Below, one piece after another: positions 55,086 to 63,679 of a stretch of 64,000 nucleotides of DNA (positions are counted from its first letter, which is position 1; each line of letters opens with the position of its first letter). The stretch spans positions 496,001 to 560,000 of the forward strand of contig NZ_LT629792.1 in assembly GCF_900106055.1 (NCBI RefSeq). The letters run 5' to 3'. A model generated the notes under the pieces. It saw nothing but the letters and a program-made list of their open reading frames with translations. It did not search any database and had not been told where the DNA came from. The translations under genes and the position numbers were made by a program. Origin of the DNA: Schaalia radingae. GTDB lineage: Bacteria > Actinomycetota > Actinomycetes > Actinomycetales > Actinomycetaceae.

Positions 55086-55897
55086 AGGCGGACCTCGTGA
55101 TTCTCCAGCGCTGCCGCCACCGAAGCGATATCGCCGCGATTCGACATATCCAGTACGCCCTCATCACAGCGGATCACCGCGTAAGAATCACCATCGGCAA
55201 TGGCTTGACGTACAGCATCGGTGATCTCATACTCACCGCGAGCAGACGGCTTGATCGTGCGGGCTGCCTCGAAGATGGCCGGCGAACACTTCCAGCAGTT
55301 CATCGAAATCAACGCACCCTCACCCAGGCGCTCAATCGTGGCGGCATCGGGCTTTTCCACCAGCTCATCGAGGTTGCCGTCCGCATCGGCCGTGGCCAGC
55401 GCGAAAGCCGCAATACGGTCAGCCGCAATGTTCGAACGCTCCACCATCGCCTCGCGCGTGAAACCGGCAAGACCCGACCCGTCGACCTGTGCGAGCTGGA
55501 GCAGAGCATCAACGGGATAGAAGTTATCCGAGTTGAGCACCAGGATCGGCTCACCGGCCGCGAAATCCTCAGCAGAAAGCACCGCGTTCGCCGTGCCGAG
55601 CGGTTTGTCCTGGATCGCGTAGCTGACGGTGATGCGCTGCTTGTCCACCGAATCGTAGTAGTCGCGAATCATGTCGTGCTCAGGGCCGATCACCAGGCAA
55701 ATATCAGTGAAACCGGCGTCGGCCAGGGCGCTCATGACGTGGTCGAGGAAAGGACGCCCCACCGAAATCATGGCTTTGACACCGGAATCAGCTGCGCGCT
55801 TTTGCTCAGCAGACAGCTGCGTGTCCCCAGAATCCTTGCGCATGCGCGAACCGAGGCCGCGCGCCAAAATAACCGCTTTGTGATGTGCCTGTGCCAT
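55082..55897 (-). CDS. Sugar-1-phosphate nucleotidyltransferase family
   Basis: Transfers a nucleotide to a sugar 1-phosphate, 271 residues from the ATG at 55897, which has AGGAGG upstream. The N-terminal NTP-binding loop is AVILARGLGSRMRKDSG. It continues KAMISVGRPFLDHVMSALAD, LGTANAVLSAEDF and VLNSDNFYPV (metal-binding DNF), then GEYEITDAVRQAIADGDSYA. This is the RmlA/GalU fold. Translationally coupled to the GHMP kinase. Product unknown. The much longer upstream frame is not used. Confidence 0.88.
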   Translation of the reverse strand: MAQAHHKAVILARGLGSRMRKDSGDTQLSAEQKRAADSGVKAMISVGRPFLDHVMSALADAGFTDICLVIGPEHDMIRDYYDSVDKQRITVSYAIQDKPLGTANAVLSAEDFAAGEPILVLNSDNFYPVDALLQLAQVDGSGLAGFTREAMVERSNIAADRIAAFALATADADGNLDELVEKPDAATIERLGEGALISMNCWKCSPAIFEAARTIKPSARGEYEITDAVRQAIADGDSYAVIRCDEGVLDMSNRGDIASVAAALENHEVRL

Positions 55898-56158
55898 GTC
55901 ATCCTCCTGTGGACGTTGAGGCGTGATCAAACCTTCCAGCAAAGTGCCGGTTCCAGTGTAGTGGGATCGCAGAAGGTAGCGCAGGACTGCCTCGGCAATG
56001 ATGCGTGGAAAAACGAAGGTGGGCAAGATTCATTGAAGTGTCAAGACGAGGAGGGTAGACTGTGTCACTCACTGACAATGATGGAACGACCGCAGGGCGG
56101 CCATCGAATTGACGAGGGTGTCCCTGCAGCGTCTGTCCGTTCAATTCAAGAGGACATG

Positions 56159-57586
56159 ATGTCACGAATTCATTTCGGTACAGGTGGCTGGCGCGCGATT
56201 ATCGGCGACGAATTCACACGCCACAACGTTCGCCTCCTGTGTGCAGCGCTGGCAAGCCGCATTAAAGACGAAAACAACGCAGAAAAAGGCCTGGTCATCG
56301 GCTACGACAGGCGATTCCTGTCGGATCTGGCCGCCACGTGGGCAGCAGAAGTATTTGCCGGTGAAGGAATCACCTGCCAGGTCATCCGCATCACGCAGGC
56401 CCCCACACCCATGATCATGTGGACGGTCAAGAATCAGGGACTGCCCTACGGCATGGCGATCACCGCCTCCCACAACCCCGCCATCTACAACGGCATCAAG
56501 GTCTTTACCGAGGGTGGCAAGGATGCCAACGAAGATGTCACCGCTGACATCGAACGCCGCATGGAAGCCATTGAAGGCGCAGGGGAAGAACAGATCCCCT
56601 CGGTCACCTACCAGGCTGGGCTGGACAGTGGCGCCATCACTGAAATCAACCCCTTCAACGGATATATCGACTCGATTTGCGAACAGATCGATATGCAGGC
56701 GATCCGTGAAGCGAACCTGCATATCGCCCTCGACCCTATGTATGGCGTCTCGCGCACCTCGCTGCAGACGATTCTGATGACCGCGCGCTGCGAAGTGGAC
56801 ACGATCCATGACCGCCACGACACACTGTTCGGCGGACGCATGCCGGCGCCGACGAAAGCCACGCTGGACGCTCTGACACAGTACGTGCTGGACAACAACT
56901 GTGCGCTGGGACTGGCTACCGACGGCGACGCCGACCGTATCGGCGTAATCGATGACCAGGGTGAATTCCTGCACCCGAACCAGCTGCTCGTCCTGCTGTA
57001 CTACTACCTGCTCAAATACAAGGGGTGGAAAGGCCCGGTGGTGCGTAACGTCGCCACAACCTCACTGCTGGACGAAGTGGCCGAAAAATTCGGTGAGACC
57101 TGCTACGAGGTGCCCGTCGGATTCAAATGGGTGTCCTCGAAGATGCTGGAAACAGATGCGATCCTGGGTGGTGAATCCTCCGGCGGCATCACCGTGCGTG
57201 GACACATCCACGGCAAGGACGGCATCTATGCGGCCGCACTGCTGGTCGAGATGATCGCCGTGATCGGCAAGCCCATGAGCCAGATCTACCACGAAATCAC
57301 CGGACAGTTCCCGCCGCACTACATGGCGGAAACCGACTTTGCATTCGCACCCGAACGCAAGCTCGAAATCCTCAAGACACTGATGGAAGACAAGAAACTG
57401 CCTGAATTCACCAGGCCAGTTGAGTCAGTGTCCTACAAGGACGGCTGCAAGGTCTACTTCGACCAGGGGTGGATCATCGCTCGCTTCTCCGGCACCGAGC
57501 CGCTGCTGCGTATCTTCTGCGAGATGCCGACCAGGGAAGAAGCCGAAGCCACGTGCGAGCAGCTGCGTGAATTCCTCCACCTGTGA
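56159..57586 (+). CDS. Phosphohexomutase (phosphoglucomutase/phosphomannomutase family)
   Basis: Interconverts hexose 1- and 6-phosphates, 475 residues. Domain motifs appear in order: the phosphoserine loop GMAITASHNPAIYNGIKVFT, the metal loop LATDGDADRIGVI, the sugar loop GGESSGGI and the phosphate-binding RFSGTEPLLRIFC. ATG 56159 follows AGAGG; ATG 56156 is an alternative. It diverges from the nucleotidyltransferase/kinase pair across about 260 bases. A long in-frame extension upstream of 56159 is non-coding. Confidence 0.93.
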   Translation: MSRIHFGTGGWRAIIGDEFTRHNVRLLCAALASRIKDENNAEKGLVIGYDRRFLSDLAATWAAEVFAGEGITCQVIRITQAPTPMIMWTVKNQGLPYGMAITASHNPAIYNGIKVFTEGGKDANEDVTADIERRMEAIEGAGEEQIPSVTYQAGLDSGAITEINPFNGYIDSICEQIDMQAIREANLHIALDPMYGVSRTSLQTILMTARCEVDTIHDRHDTLFGGRMPAPTKATLDALTQYVLDNNCALGLATDGDADRIGVIDDQGEFLHPNQLLVLLYYYLLKYKGWKGPVVRNVATTSLLDEVAEKFGETCYEVPVGFKWVSSKMLETDAILGGESSGGITVRGHIHGKDGIYAAALLVEMIAVIGKPMSQIYHEITGQFPPHYMAETDFAFAPERKLEILKTLMEDKKLPEFTRPVESVSYKDGCKVYFDQGWIIARFSGTEPLLRIFCEMPTREEAEATCEQLREFLHL

Positions 57587-57721
57587 CATTCGAACCACGT
57601 CACGGCCCCGGGCCCATTGGCACAGGCCGGGACGTGGGCGAACTTCTACAATGAGGGGTGACCCATTCGTCAGGGCGTTGCGTCGCCCTCGTCAATGACA
57701 CACAACTACGAAGGAGTTGGA

Positions 57722-58495
57722 ATGCTGATCCACGTCGCCTCGAGCGAGGAAGAAATCGGATCCCTGGGTGCAGACCTGATCGAAAAACTGTACGCAGACA
57801 AGCCCACCGCAGTGCTGGGCACTGCGACAGGATCATCACCCGTGCCGCTGTACCGCGAACTCGTCGCGCGTCACCAGACGGGCACACTCTCATTCGCCAA
57901 GGGACAGTTCTTCCAGCTTGATGAGTACGTCGGAGTTCCGCGCGAACACCCGCAGTCCTACTGGCGTTTCCTGTGCGAGAACATCGTCGACCACATCGAC
58001 CTGCCCAAAGGCGGCCTCAATGTACCTGACGAACGCGACGGCAACACCCTGGATGAAGCCGCTGCAGCATACGATGCGCGGATCCGCGAAGCAGGAGGCG
58101 TTGACCTGCAGATCCTGGGAATCGGATCAGACGGACACATCGGATTCAACGAACCCGGCGGATCCCTCTCATCACGCACTCACTCGGGCGCACTGTCACG
58201 CCAGACCCGTCAGGACAACGCACGTTTCTTCGACGGCGACCTGGAGCAGGTGCCCACCCACTGCATCACGCAGGGACTGGGAACGATTATGGAGGCCCGT
58301 CAGCTGCTTATGATCGCCACAGGTGAAAACAAGGCCGAGGCTGTGAAGGAACTGATCGAAGGCGGCGTGTCAGCGCGCTGGCCTGCCACCATTATCCAGT
58401 TCCACCCCGCAGTGACTGTGCTGCTGGACGAAGCGGCAGCCTCTCAGTTGGAGATGGTGGAACTGTACGAAGCGGAGTGGGCATCGCGCCACTGA
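57722..58495 (+). CDS. nagB: Glucosamine-6-phosphate deaminase
   Basis: Converts glucosamine 6-phosphate to fructose 6-phosphate plus ammonia, 257 residues. Family motifs are VLGTATGSSPVPLYREL, FFQLDEYVGVPREHPQSYWR and LGIGSDGHIGFNEPGGSLSS, the last holding the catalytic Asp-His-Glu, then ITQGLGTIMEARQLLMIATG. AAGGAG precedes the ATG. nagA is not nearby. It completes amino-sugar catabolism feeding glycolysis. Confidence 0.96.
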   Translation: MLIHVASSEEEIGSLGADLIEKLYADKPTAVLGTATGSSPVPLYRELVARHQTGTLSFAKGQFFQLDEYVGVPREHPQSYWRFLCENIVDHIDLPKGGLNVPDERDGNTLDEAAAAYDARIREAGGVDLQILGIGSDGHIGFNEPGGSLSSRTHSGALSRQTRQDNARFFDGDLEQVPTHCITQGLGTIMEARQLLMIATGENKAEAVKELIEGGVSARWPATIIQFHPAVTVLLDEAAASQLEMVELYEAEWASRH

Positions 58496-58603
58496 CCTGC
58501 TTCACAGCTGCCGTACCATGATCGCGGCGGCGAGACTTTTCACACTCAGGCTCTCGGCCCGAATCAGGTCGAGGGCCTGAGCCGTCCCACTTACAATGAA
58601 GGT

Positions 58604-58984
58604 ATGTGTGACGTCGAAGCAGTGGCCGAAACAGTGACAGACCCAGGCGAACCCGTAAGCCCGGCAGATCCTGGCAGTCCTGCCGGCGGTGGTGCAGGTC
58701 CGTCGACCAGCACCGGCCTGTTGGAACGCACCGAGGTCAAAGAGAAGGAAAAAGACCCCGGTGATGGCGATCGGTTCGCACACTTTGTGCGAAAGGACCG
58801 CGTATCCTCCTCGCTGATTACCGGACAGCCGGTGGTGGCACTGTGCGGGAAAGTGTGGATCCCCTCGCGTGAGGCCTCACAGTACCCGGTGTGCCCGACC
58901 TGCAGGAAGCTGCGCGATCAAATGGGCAAGAACGGCGGAAACTGGCCATTTTCAAACGGAGGGCGGGGCGGTTCCGGCAAGTGA
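58604..58984 (+). CDS. DUF3039 domain protein
   Basis: Small actinobacterial protein of 126 residues. A Pro/Ser/Gly-rich N-terminus precedes the DUF3039 core: DRFAHFVRKDRVSSSLITG, VVALCGKVWIPSREAS and VCPTCRKLRDQM. Its cysteines (C81 and the CPTC pair) look like a zinc site. The stop overlaps the helicase start (GTGA). The two genes are neighbours in many Actinobacteria, with unknown joint function. Confidence 0.88.
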   Translation: MCDVEAVAETVTDPGEPVSPADPGSPAGGGAGPSTSTGLLERTEVKEKEKDPGDGDRFAHFVRKDRVSSSLITGQPVVALCGKVWIPSREASQYPVCPTCRKLRDQMGKNGGNWPFSNGGRGGSGK

Positions 58985-60792
58985 AAGACCAGGGACATTC
59001 CTCCGCTTCACCATCGGTTTCCGCGGCGGCCCAACTTCCACCTGCTTTCCCGGCTCGCGCCGCGTGGGGCACCGCTGGAAGTCTGCGTGCCTGGCAGGCA
59101 GCCGCACTCGAGCAGTACCTGAACGCCCAACCTCGGGACTTCCTTGCTGTCGCCACACCCGGAGCCGGAAAAACGACATTCGCGCTGCGCGTAGCGGTCG
59201 AACTGATGGGCGCAGGTGTCGTCTCGAAAATCACCGTGGTCTGCCCGACCGAACACCTGAAAGCCCAGTGGGCCGACGCGGCGGCGCGCGTCGGTATCCA
59301 CATTGATCCTGCTTTCTCAAACTCCCAGGGACGTGCAGGCTCGCACTTCGACGGCGTGGCGGTGACCTACGCTCAGGTCGCTGCAAACCCGCACGTCCAC
59401 TCCTCACGTACCCGTGCATTTCGCACGCTGGTGATCTTGGATGAAATCCACCACGCCGGCGACGCGCTGTCATGGGGTGACGGCATCGGGGTCGCATTCG
59501 GGGAAGCAACCAGGCGCCTGTCCCTGACCGGCACCCCCTTCCGCTCGGACTCCTCTCCCATCCCGTTTGTGCGATACGTCGAGGGGAGTGACGGTATCCG
59601 CCGCTCACAGGCCGACTTCACCTACGGGTACGGAGATGCGCTGCATGACGGTGTCGTGCGACCGGTCCTGTTCATGTCCTATTCCGGTGACATGGCATGG
59701 CGCACCAGCGCCGGCGATGAGTACCACGCCCGACTGGGGGAGCATTCCACCAAGGACATCATGAAGCAGGCATGGCGCACCGCCTTGGATCCGAAAGGGG
59801 AGTGGATCTCCGCTGTCCTGCAGGCAGCCGATCAGCGCCTGTCACAGGTGCGGCGCGCAATTCCCGACGCTGGCGGACTGGTGATCGCCTCCGACCAGTC
59901 GGCGGCACGCGCCTACGCGCAGCGCCTGCGCGCCATCACAGGAAAGCCGGCCACTGTCGTGCTCTCCGATGATGCGGATGCCTCCGATCGTATCGATCAC
60001 TTCCGCGAATCCACTGACCGATGGATGGTTGCTGTGCGCATGGTGTCTGAAGGGGTAGACGTGCCGCGACTGTCAGTCGGCGTGTACGCCACAAACACCT
60101 CGACCTCGCTGTTCTTCGCGCAGGCTGTCGGCCGTTTTGTTCGAGCCAGACGACGAGGCGAAACATCCACCGTCTTTATCCCTTCCGTAGTGCCGCTGCT
60201 GGATCTGGCAGGGCAGATGGAAGTGGAACGCGACCACGCCCTCGACAAACCGCATCACGGCCCTGATGACCCAACCGTGATGGACACCAGTGCGGAAGAC
60301 CTGCTGATGGCACAGGCCAACAAGGTGGAAAATGCGAGTTCGGAACTGACCGGAACGTTCGAAGCACTCGGCGGGGATGCCGAGTTCGACGCAGTCTTGT
60401 TCGAAGGATCGTCGTGGGGATCAGGCGCTGAGGTCGGATCGATCGAGGAGCAGGAATACCTGGGGATTCCCGGTCTGCTCGATGCCGACCAGGTGACGAC
60501 GCTGCTCAAAGCCAGGCAGGCGGAGCAGATCAAGACCCAGCGCCGTCAGAGCGATGCGAAGAACCTGCGCGACGCAAATGCAGGGATCTCGGATCACCGG
60601 GCACGCGCCGCGAAACGCAAGGAGCTGTCGCGTCTGGTCGGCCAGTGGTCGCGGCGCTCAGGCGATTCACATGCACTGATTCATTCGCAACTGCGTCAGC
60701 GTTGCGGCGGACCGGAGGTCGCGCGGGCAACCACCGCGCAGATTGACGCACGTATCGCTCTTTTGAGAGGCTGGTTCGTAGGGCGCGCATAA
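58981..60792 (+). CDS. DEAD/DEAH-box helicase, superfamily 2
   Basis: Nucleic acid helicase of 603 residues from the GTG at 58981, overlapping the DUF3039 stop. Motif I VATPGAGKTTFALRVAVEL, motif Ia VVCPTEHLKAQW, motif II VILDEIHHAG (DEIH), motif III LSLTGTPFRSD, motif V MVSEGVDVPRLSVGVYATNT and motif VI FFAQAVGRFVRARRRG are all present. The last 120 residues are charged and helical. It is a conserved actinobacterial type whose substrate is unknown. The upstream in-frame extension to 58891 overlaps DUF3039 and is not used. Confidence 0.9.
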   Translation: MKDQGHSSASPSVSAAAQLPPAFPARAAWGTAGSLRAWQAAALEQYLNAQPRDFLAVATPGAGKTTFALRVAVELMGAGVVSKITVVCPTEHLKAQWADAAARVGIHIDPAFSNSQGRAGSHFDGVAVTYAQVAANPHVHSSRTRAFRTLVILDEIHHAGDALSWGDGIGVAFGEATRRLSLTGTPFRSDSSPIPFVRYVEGSDGIRRSQADFTYGYGDALHDGVVRPVLFMSYSGDMAWRTSAGDEYHARLGEHSTKDIMKQAWRTALDPKGEWISAVLQAADQRLSQVRRAIPDAGGLVIASDQSAARAYAQRLRAITGKPATVVLSDDADASDRIDHFRESTDRWMVAVRMVSEGVDVPRLSVGVYATNTSTSLFFAQAVGRFVRARRRGETSTVFIPSVVPLLDLAGQMEVERDHALDKPHHGPDDPTVMDTSAEDLLMAQANKVENASSELTGTFEALGGDAEFDAVLFEGSSWGSGAEVGSIEEQEYLGIPGLLDADQVTTLLKARQAEQIKTQRRQSDAKNLRDANAGISDHRARAAKRKELSRLVGQWSRRSGDSHALIHSQLRQRCGGPEVARATTAQIDARIALLRGWFVGRA

Positions 60793-60806
60793 AGGTGCCC
60801 AGCGCT

Positions 60807-60850
60807 TTGGGACGACCCGGATGCGGTGATCACGTGGGGACGGCCCCAAT
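60807..60850 (+). promoter_or_regulatory. Guanidine-II (mini-ykkC) riboswitch
   Basis: Two small hairpins with ACGR tetraloops: P1 GGG-ACGA-CCC at 60809-60818 and P2 GGGG-ACGG-CCCC at 60836-60847, joined by a 17-base linker. This is the diagnostic architecture of guanidine-II riboswitches. The CCCC arm of P2 can alternatively pair with the GGGG of the ribosome binding site AAAGGGG (60853-60859), so guanidine would free the site and raise translation of the exporter gene that follows. Confidence 0.9.
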
Positions 60851-60866
60851 TGAAAGGGGCTGCATC

Positions 60867-61253
60867 ATGCATTGGCTCGTTCTTGTTCTCTCCGGCGTTT
60901 TTGAGGCAGTGTGGGCGACCGCGCTGTCCAAGTCTGAAGGGTTCACCAAGGTGGTGCCCATCATCGTGTTTATCCTCGGAGCAGCGATCTCGATGGGCGG
61001 CCTGGGGTGGGCGCTGAAAGAAATCCCCGTGGGCACCGGCTACGCGGTGTGGGTCGGGATTGGTGCAGGCACGACTGCGCTGTGGGCAATGCTCAGCGGT
61101 GCAGAACCCGTGCGCGTGGTCCGCATCCTGTTACTGTGCGGAATCATCGCGTGCGTCATCGGCCTCAAGCTCGTGTCCGGTGACGACGGTGTCGCTGCTG
61201 CTACGCCATCAGAGGGCGCAGGGGTGACGTCCACCACCGCCGGCGACAACTGA
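60867..61253 (+). CDS. gdx: SMR family guanidinium exporter, Gdx/SugE type
   Basis: Small multidrug-resistance-fold transporter of 128 residues with four helices. It starts MHWLVLVLSGVFEAVWATAL, with the conserved glutamate E13 and tryptophan in FEAVWA, then the GTGYAVWVGIGA block and CGIIACVIGLKLVSG. The C-terminal 20 residues (DDGVAAATPSEGAGVTSTTA) are an extension beyond the usual 105-110 residues. A guanidine-II riboswitch directly upstream makes guanidinium the likely substrate. Gdx works as a dual-topology dimer. Confidence 0.93.
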   Translation: MHWLVLVLSGVFEAVWATALSKSEGFTKVVPIIVFILGAAISMGGLGWALKEIPVGTGYAVWVGIGAGTTALWAMLSGAEPVRVVRILLLCGIIACVIGLKLVSGDDGVAAATPSEGAGVTSTTAGDN

Positions 61254-61255
61254 GA

Positions 61256-62599
61256 TCAGTCCAGCTCCACGTAGCGCGTGGAGACTGCAGCTTCACCTTC
61301 AGACAGTCGCCACGCCTGGTAAGGCAGCTCGTTGCGTGATTTCAAGTGATGGTCGCGTGCCTGCTTGAGCGCATCGATGCTCCACAGTTCACTGCGAATC
61401 TCACCGTCGACAACCAGCGGGATCTGCAGAGGGCGCGCCTTCTGCTTCGTCAGCTCTTCTTCGGCAGCCTTCCGTGTCGAAGCCGTGACCAGGAGTTCCT
61501 CGTAGGCGTAGCCTTCCTCGTCGTAGAGGCGGCCGGCGTACTTGCGGCCACCGACCGTGCTCTTGGACTGCGATTTCTTGGCAACGGGCTGCATGACGCC
61601 GTCTGAATCTTCACGAGCCACCATCTTGTACACCAGCGCCGCGGTCGGAACCTTGGACCCGGTCACCAGGCGAGTGCCCACGCCGTAGGAGTCCACGGGT
61701 GCCGCGCCCAGGGCGGCTATCGCATACTCGTCGAGGTCGGACGTGACGGTGATCTTCGTGGATGTGGCGCCCAGTGAATCAAGCTGGCCGCGCACCGTGA
61801 ACGCCTGCGCCACCAGGTCACCGGAATCGATGCGCACGCACCCGAGCTCCTGACCCACTGCGCGGGCAGCCTCAACAGCGTTGACGACCCCTTGCGGAAT
61901 GTCATAGGTGTCAACCAGCAGCGTGGTCGAGGCGCCAAGCAGATCGATCTGCGCGTCGAAAGCTTCGCGCTCGCTGTCATGGAGCAGCGTGAACGCGTGA
62001 GCGGACGTGCCGATAGTCGGAATGCCGTAGCGGATACCTGCTTCCAGATCCGAGGTGCCGGCAAATCCGCCGATCACTGCGGAGCGGGCAGCTGAAACGG
62101 CGGCGCGTTCATGGGTGCGGCGCGCACCCATATCCAGGCAGGGACGGCCGTGAGCTGCGATCGTCATGCGGGATGCCGCAGATGCGATCGCACAGTCATG
62201 GTTGAGGACCGACAACAGCAGCGTTTCCAGCAGCACACATTCTGCGAAGGAGCCCTCCACGGTCAGCAGTGGCGATCCGGCGAAATAGCATTCGCCTTCC
62301 TGGTAGCCGTCGATCGTGCCGCCGAAACGGAAGTCTCTGAGATAATCCAGCGCGTCGTCGGACACGATTTTCTGATCGTGGAGCCAGTCGATTTGCTGGT
62401 CGGTGAATTCGAAACGCTCCAGCGCCTCGAGGATGCGGCCGGTGCCCGCAACGACACCGAAACGGCGGGTTGCTGGCAGGCGACGACCGAACAGTTCGAA
62501 GACCACTTTGCGGGACGCGGTTCCGCGCTTCATCGCAGCGTCCAGCATGGTCAGCTCATACATGTCTGTTAACAGAGCAGTTGAAGGTGAAGCAGGCAT
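61256..62599 (-). CDS. pncB: Nicotinate phosphoribosyltransferase
   Basis: Preiss-Handler NAD salvage enzyme, 447 residues, making nicotinate mononucleotide from nicotinate, PRPP and ATP. Family blocks are STALLTDMYELTMLDAAMK, FAGSPLLTVEGSFAECVLLE, LDMGARRTHERAAVSAARSA and VIGGFAGTSDLEAG, then TVTSDLDEYAIAALGAAPVD and YGVGTRLVTGSKVP. It ends a few bases from the convergent gdx gene. Confidence 0.96.
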   Translation of the reverse strand: MPASPSTALLTDMYELTMLDAAMKRGTASRKVVFELFGRRLPATRRFGVVAGTGRILEALERFEFTDQQIDWLHDQKIVSDDALDYLRDFRFGGTIDGYQEGECYFAGSPLLTVEGSFAECVLLETLLLSVLNHDCAIASAASRMTIAAHGRPCLDMGARRTHERAAVSAARSAVIGGFAGTSDLEAGIRYGIPTIGTSAHAFTLLHDSEREAFDAQIDLLGASTTLLVDTYDIPQGVVNAVEAARAVGQELGCVRIDSGDLVAQAFTVRGQLDSLGATSTKITVTSDLDEYAIAALGAAPVDSYGVGTRLVTGSKVPTAALVYKMVAREDSDGVMQPVAKKSQSKSTVGGRKYAGRLYDEEGYAYEELLVTASTRKAAEEELTKQKARPLQIPLVVDGEIRSELWSIDALKQARDHHLKSRNELPYQAWRLSEGEAAVSTRYVELD

Positions 62600-62789
62600 A
62601 CCCTCAATCTACTCTCTTTTCACCGGAAAGACCGACTCGCCGGCAATCTGCTTGCCACTCAAAAGGCCAGTGGGAGCGCCATGAAATGAGTGTGAATGGC
62701 CAGAAGCGGCGCGCGCGAAAATGCACTGCGTCAAAACGGCACGGCTAAACCTGCGGGGCCATACGCTTAGGAGCATGAGCGGGAGGTCT

Positions 62790-63089
62790 ATGACAACGTC
62801 GTTTCACGACCGTGCGGTTCCTGATCAGCCGCGCGAGGATGCCTCGTCATGCCCATTGGCACAGTGGCAAACCGTGGTGTGGGATGACGTGGTGAACCTG
62901 AACGACTACGTGGTAGAAGTGCTGATTCGACACTTCGGATACTCGCGTCACGCTGCCGACGAACTGACTGCGCAGATCCACACATTCGGCCGGGCCGTCG
63001 TGTCAACTGGAATCAGAGAACGCATGGAAGCTGATGTGCTGGCCATGCACGGATACGGCCTGCACGCCACGCTGGAGCAACTCACATGA
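62790..63089 (+). CDS. clpS: ATP-dependent Clp protease adaptor ClpS
   Basis: N-end-rule adaptor for ClpA/ClpC, about 99 residues. The core is QWQTVVWDDVVNLNDYVVEV, then LIRHFGYSRHAADELTAQIH and GYGLHATLEQ. It contains the N-degron pocket residues and the metazoan-like VNLNDYV motif. ATG 62790 follows GGGAGG closely; ATG 62775 following TAGGAG is also possible. It overlaps the DUF2017 gene by 4 bases. The clpS-DUF2017-murI order is conserved in Actinobacteria. Confidence 0.93.
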   Translation: MTTSFHDRAVPDQPREDASSCPLAQWQTVVWDDVVNLNDYVVEVLIRHFGYSRHAADELTAQIHTFGRAVVSTGIRERMEADVLAMHGYGLHATLEQLT

Positions 63090-63670
63090 TCACTGCGTTC
63101 GCACTGCAGGAAGCCGGATACGTCTGCAACGTGTCGACGCAGTTCCTGCACCTGTTGCGCCAGCTCATTGAAGAAATACTGGTCGTCCTCGACGAGCCGG
63201 GCGAACTGTCCACCTTCGTGCTCGCCGCCACCGAAGTGGAAACCACGCGCGATGAGCCACACGACCCGGCACTGGGGAGCCTGCTCCCGCCCATGAGCGA
63301 CGACCCACCGGAGGCGGCGAATCTGCGAGCCCTGACCGAAGATTTCCTGCGTGCGGAAAAAGCGGCGCGACTGCGGCGGATCCACACCGAACTCTCGTCT
63401 GCAATCGGCACAGACACGGTGGTGATAATGGTCACCCACCAGGAAGTGTGGGACTGGCTCGCTGCCCTCAATGACGTGCGACTGGCTCTGGCGGGTGAAC
63501 TGGGTATTGACTCACGTGAAGCGGAGAATAAAGTCGCTGAGCTTGCGCACGCATGTGACCTGGAGCAGCCGCTCAGCGAGGCAACGATGAGTGCCGGAAT
63601 GTACATGATGGTCACGTGGTGGCAGGATTCACTACTGACAGCGGTGCGCGAGGAGGCCTGGTCGCATTAG
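63086..63670 (+). CDS. DUF2017 domain protein
   Basis: Actinobacterial protein of 194 residues, helical, no signal peptide. It contains LLRQLIEEILVVLDE near the N-terminus and VWDWLAALNDVRLALAGELG near the C-terminus, the two conserved DUF2017 blocks. Function unknown, although constant linkage to clpS suggests a role with Clp proteolysis. The ATG overlaps the clpS stop (ATGA). Confidence 0.92.
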   Translation: MITAFALQEAGYVCNVSTQFLHLLRQLIEEILVVLDEPGELSTFVLAATEVETTRDEPHDPALGSLLPPMSDDPPEAANLRALTEDFLRAEKAARLRRIHTELSSAIGTDTVVIMVTHQEVWDWLAALNDVRLALAGELGIDSREAENKVAELAHACDLEQPLSEATMSAGMYMMVTWWQDSLLTAVREEAWSH

Positions 63671-63679
63671 TCTCCAAAC

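Noticed and set aside
55097..56158. Long in-frame extension upstream of the phosphohexomutase (829-residue frame)
   Set aside because: It lies antisense to the nucleotidyltransferase and the intergenic region; family alignment and the ribosome binding site place the start at 56159.
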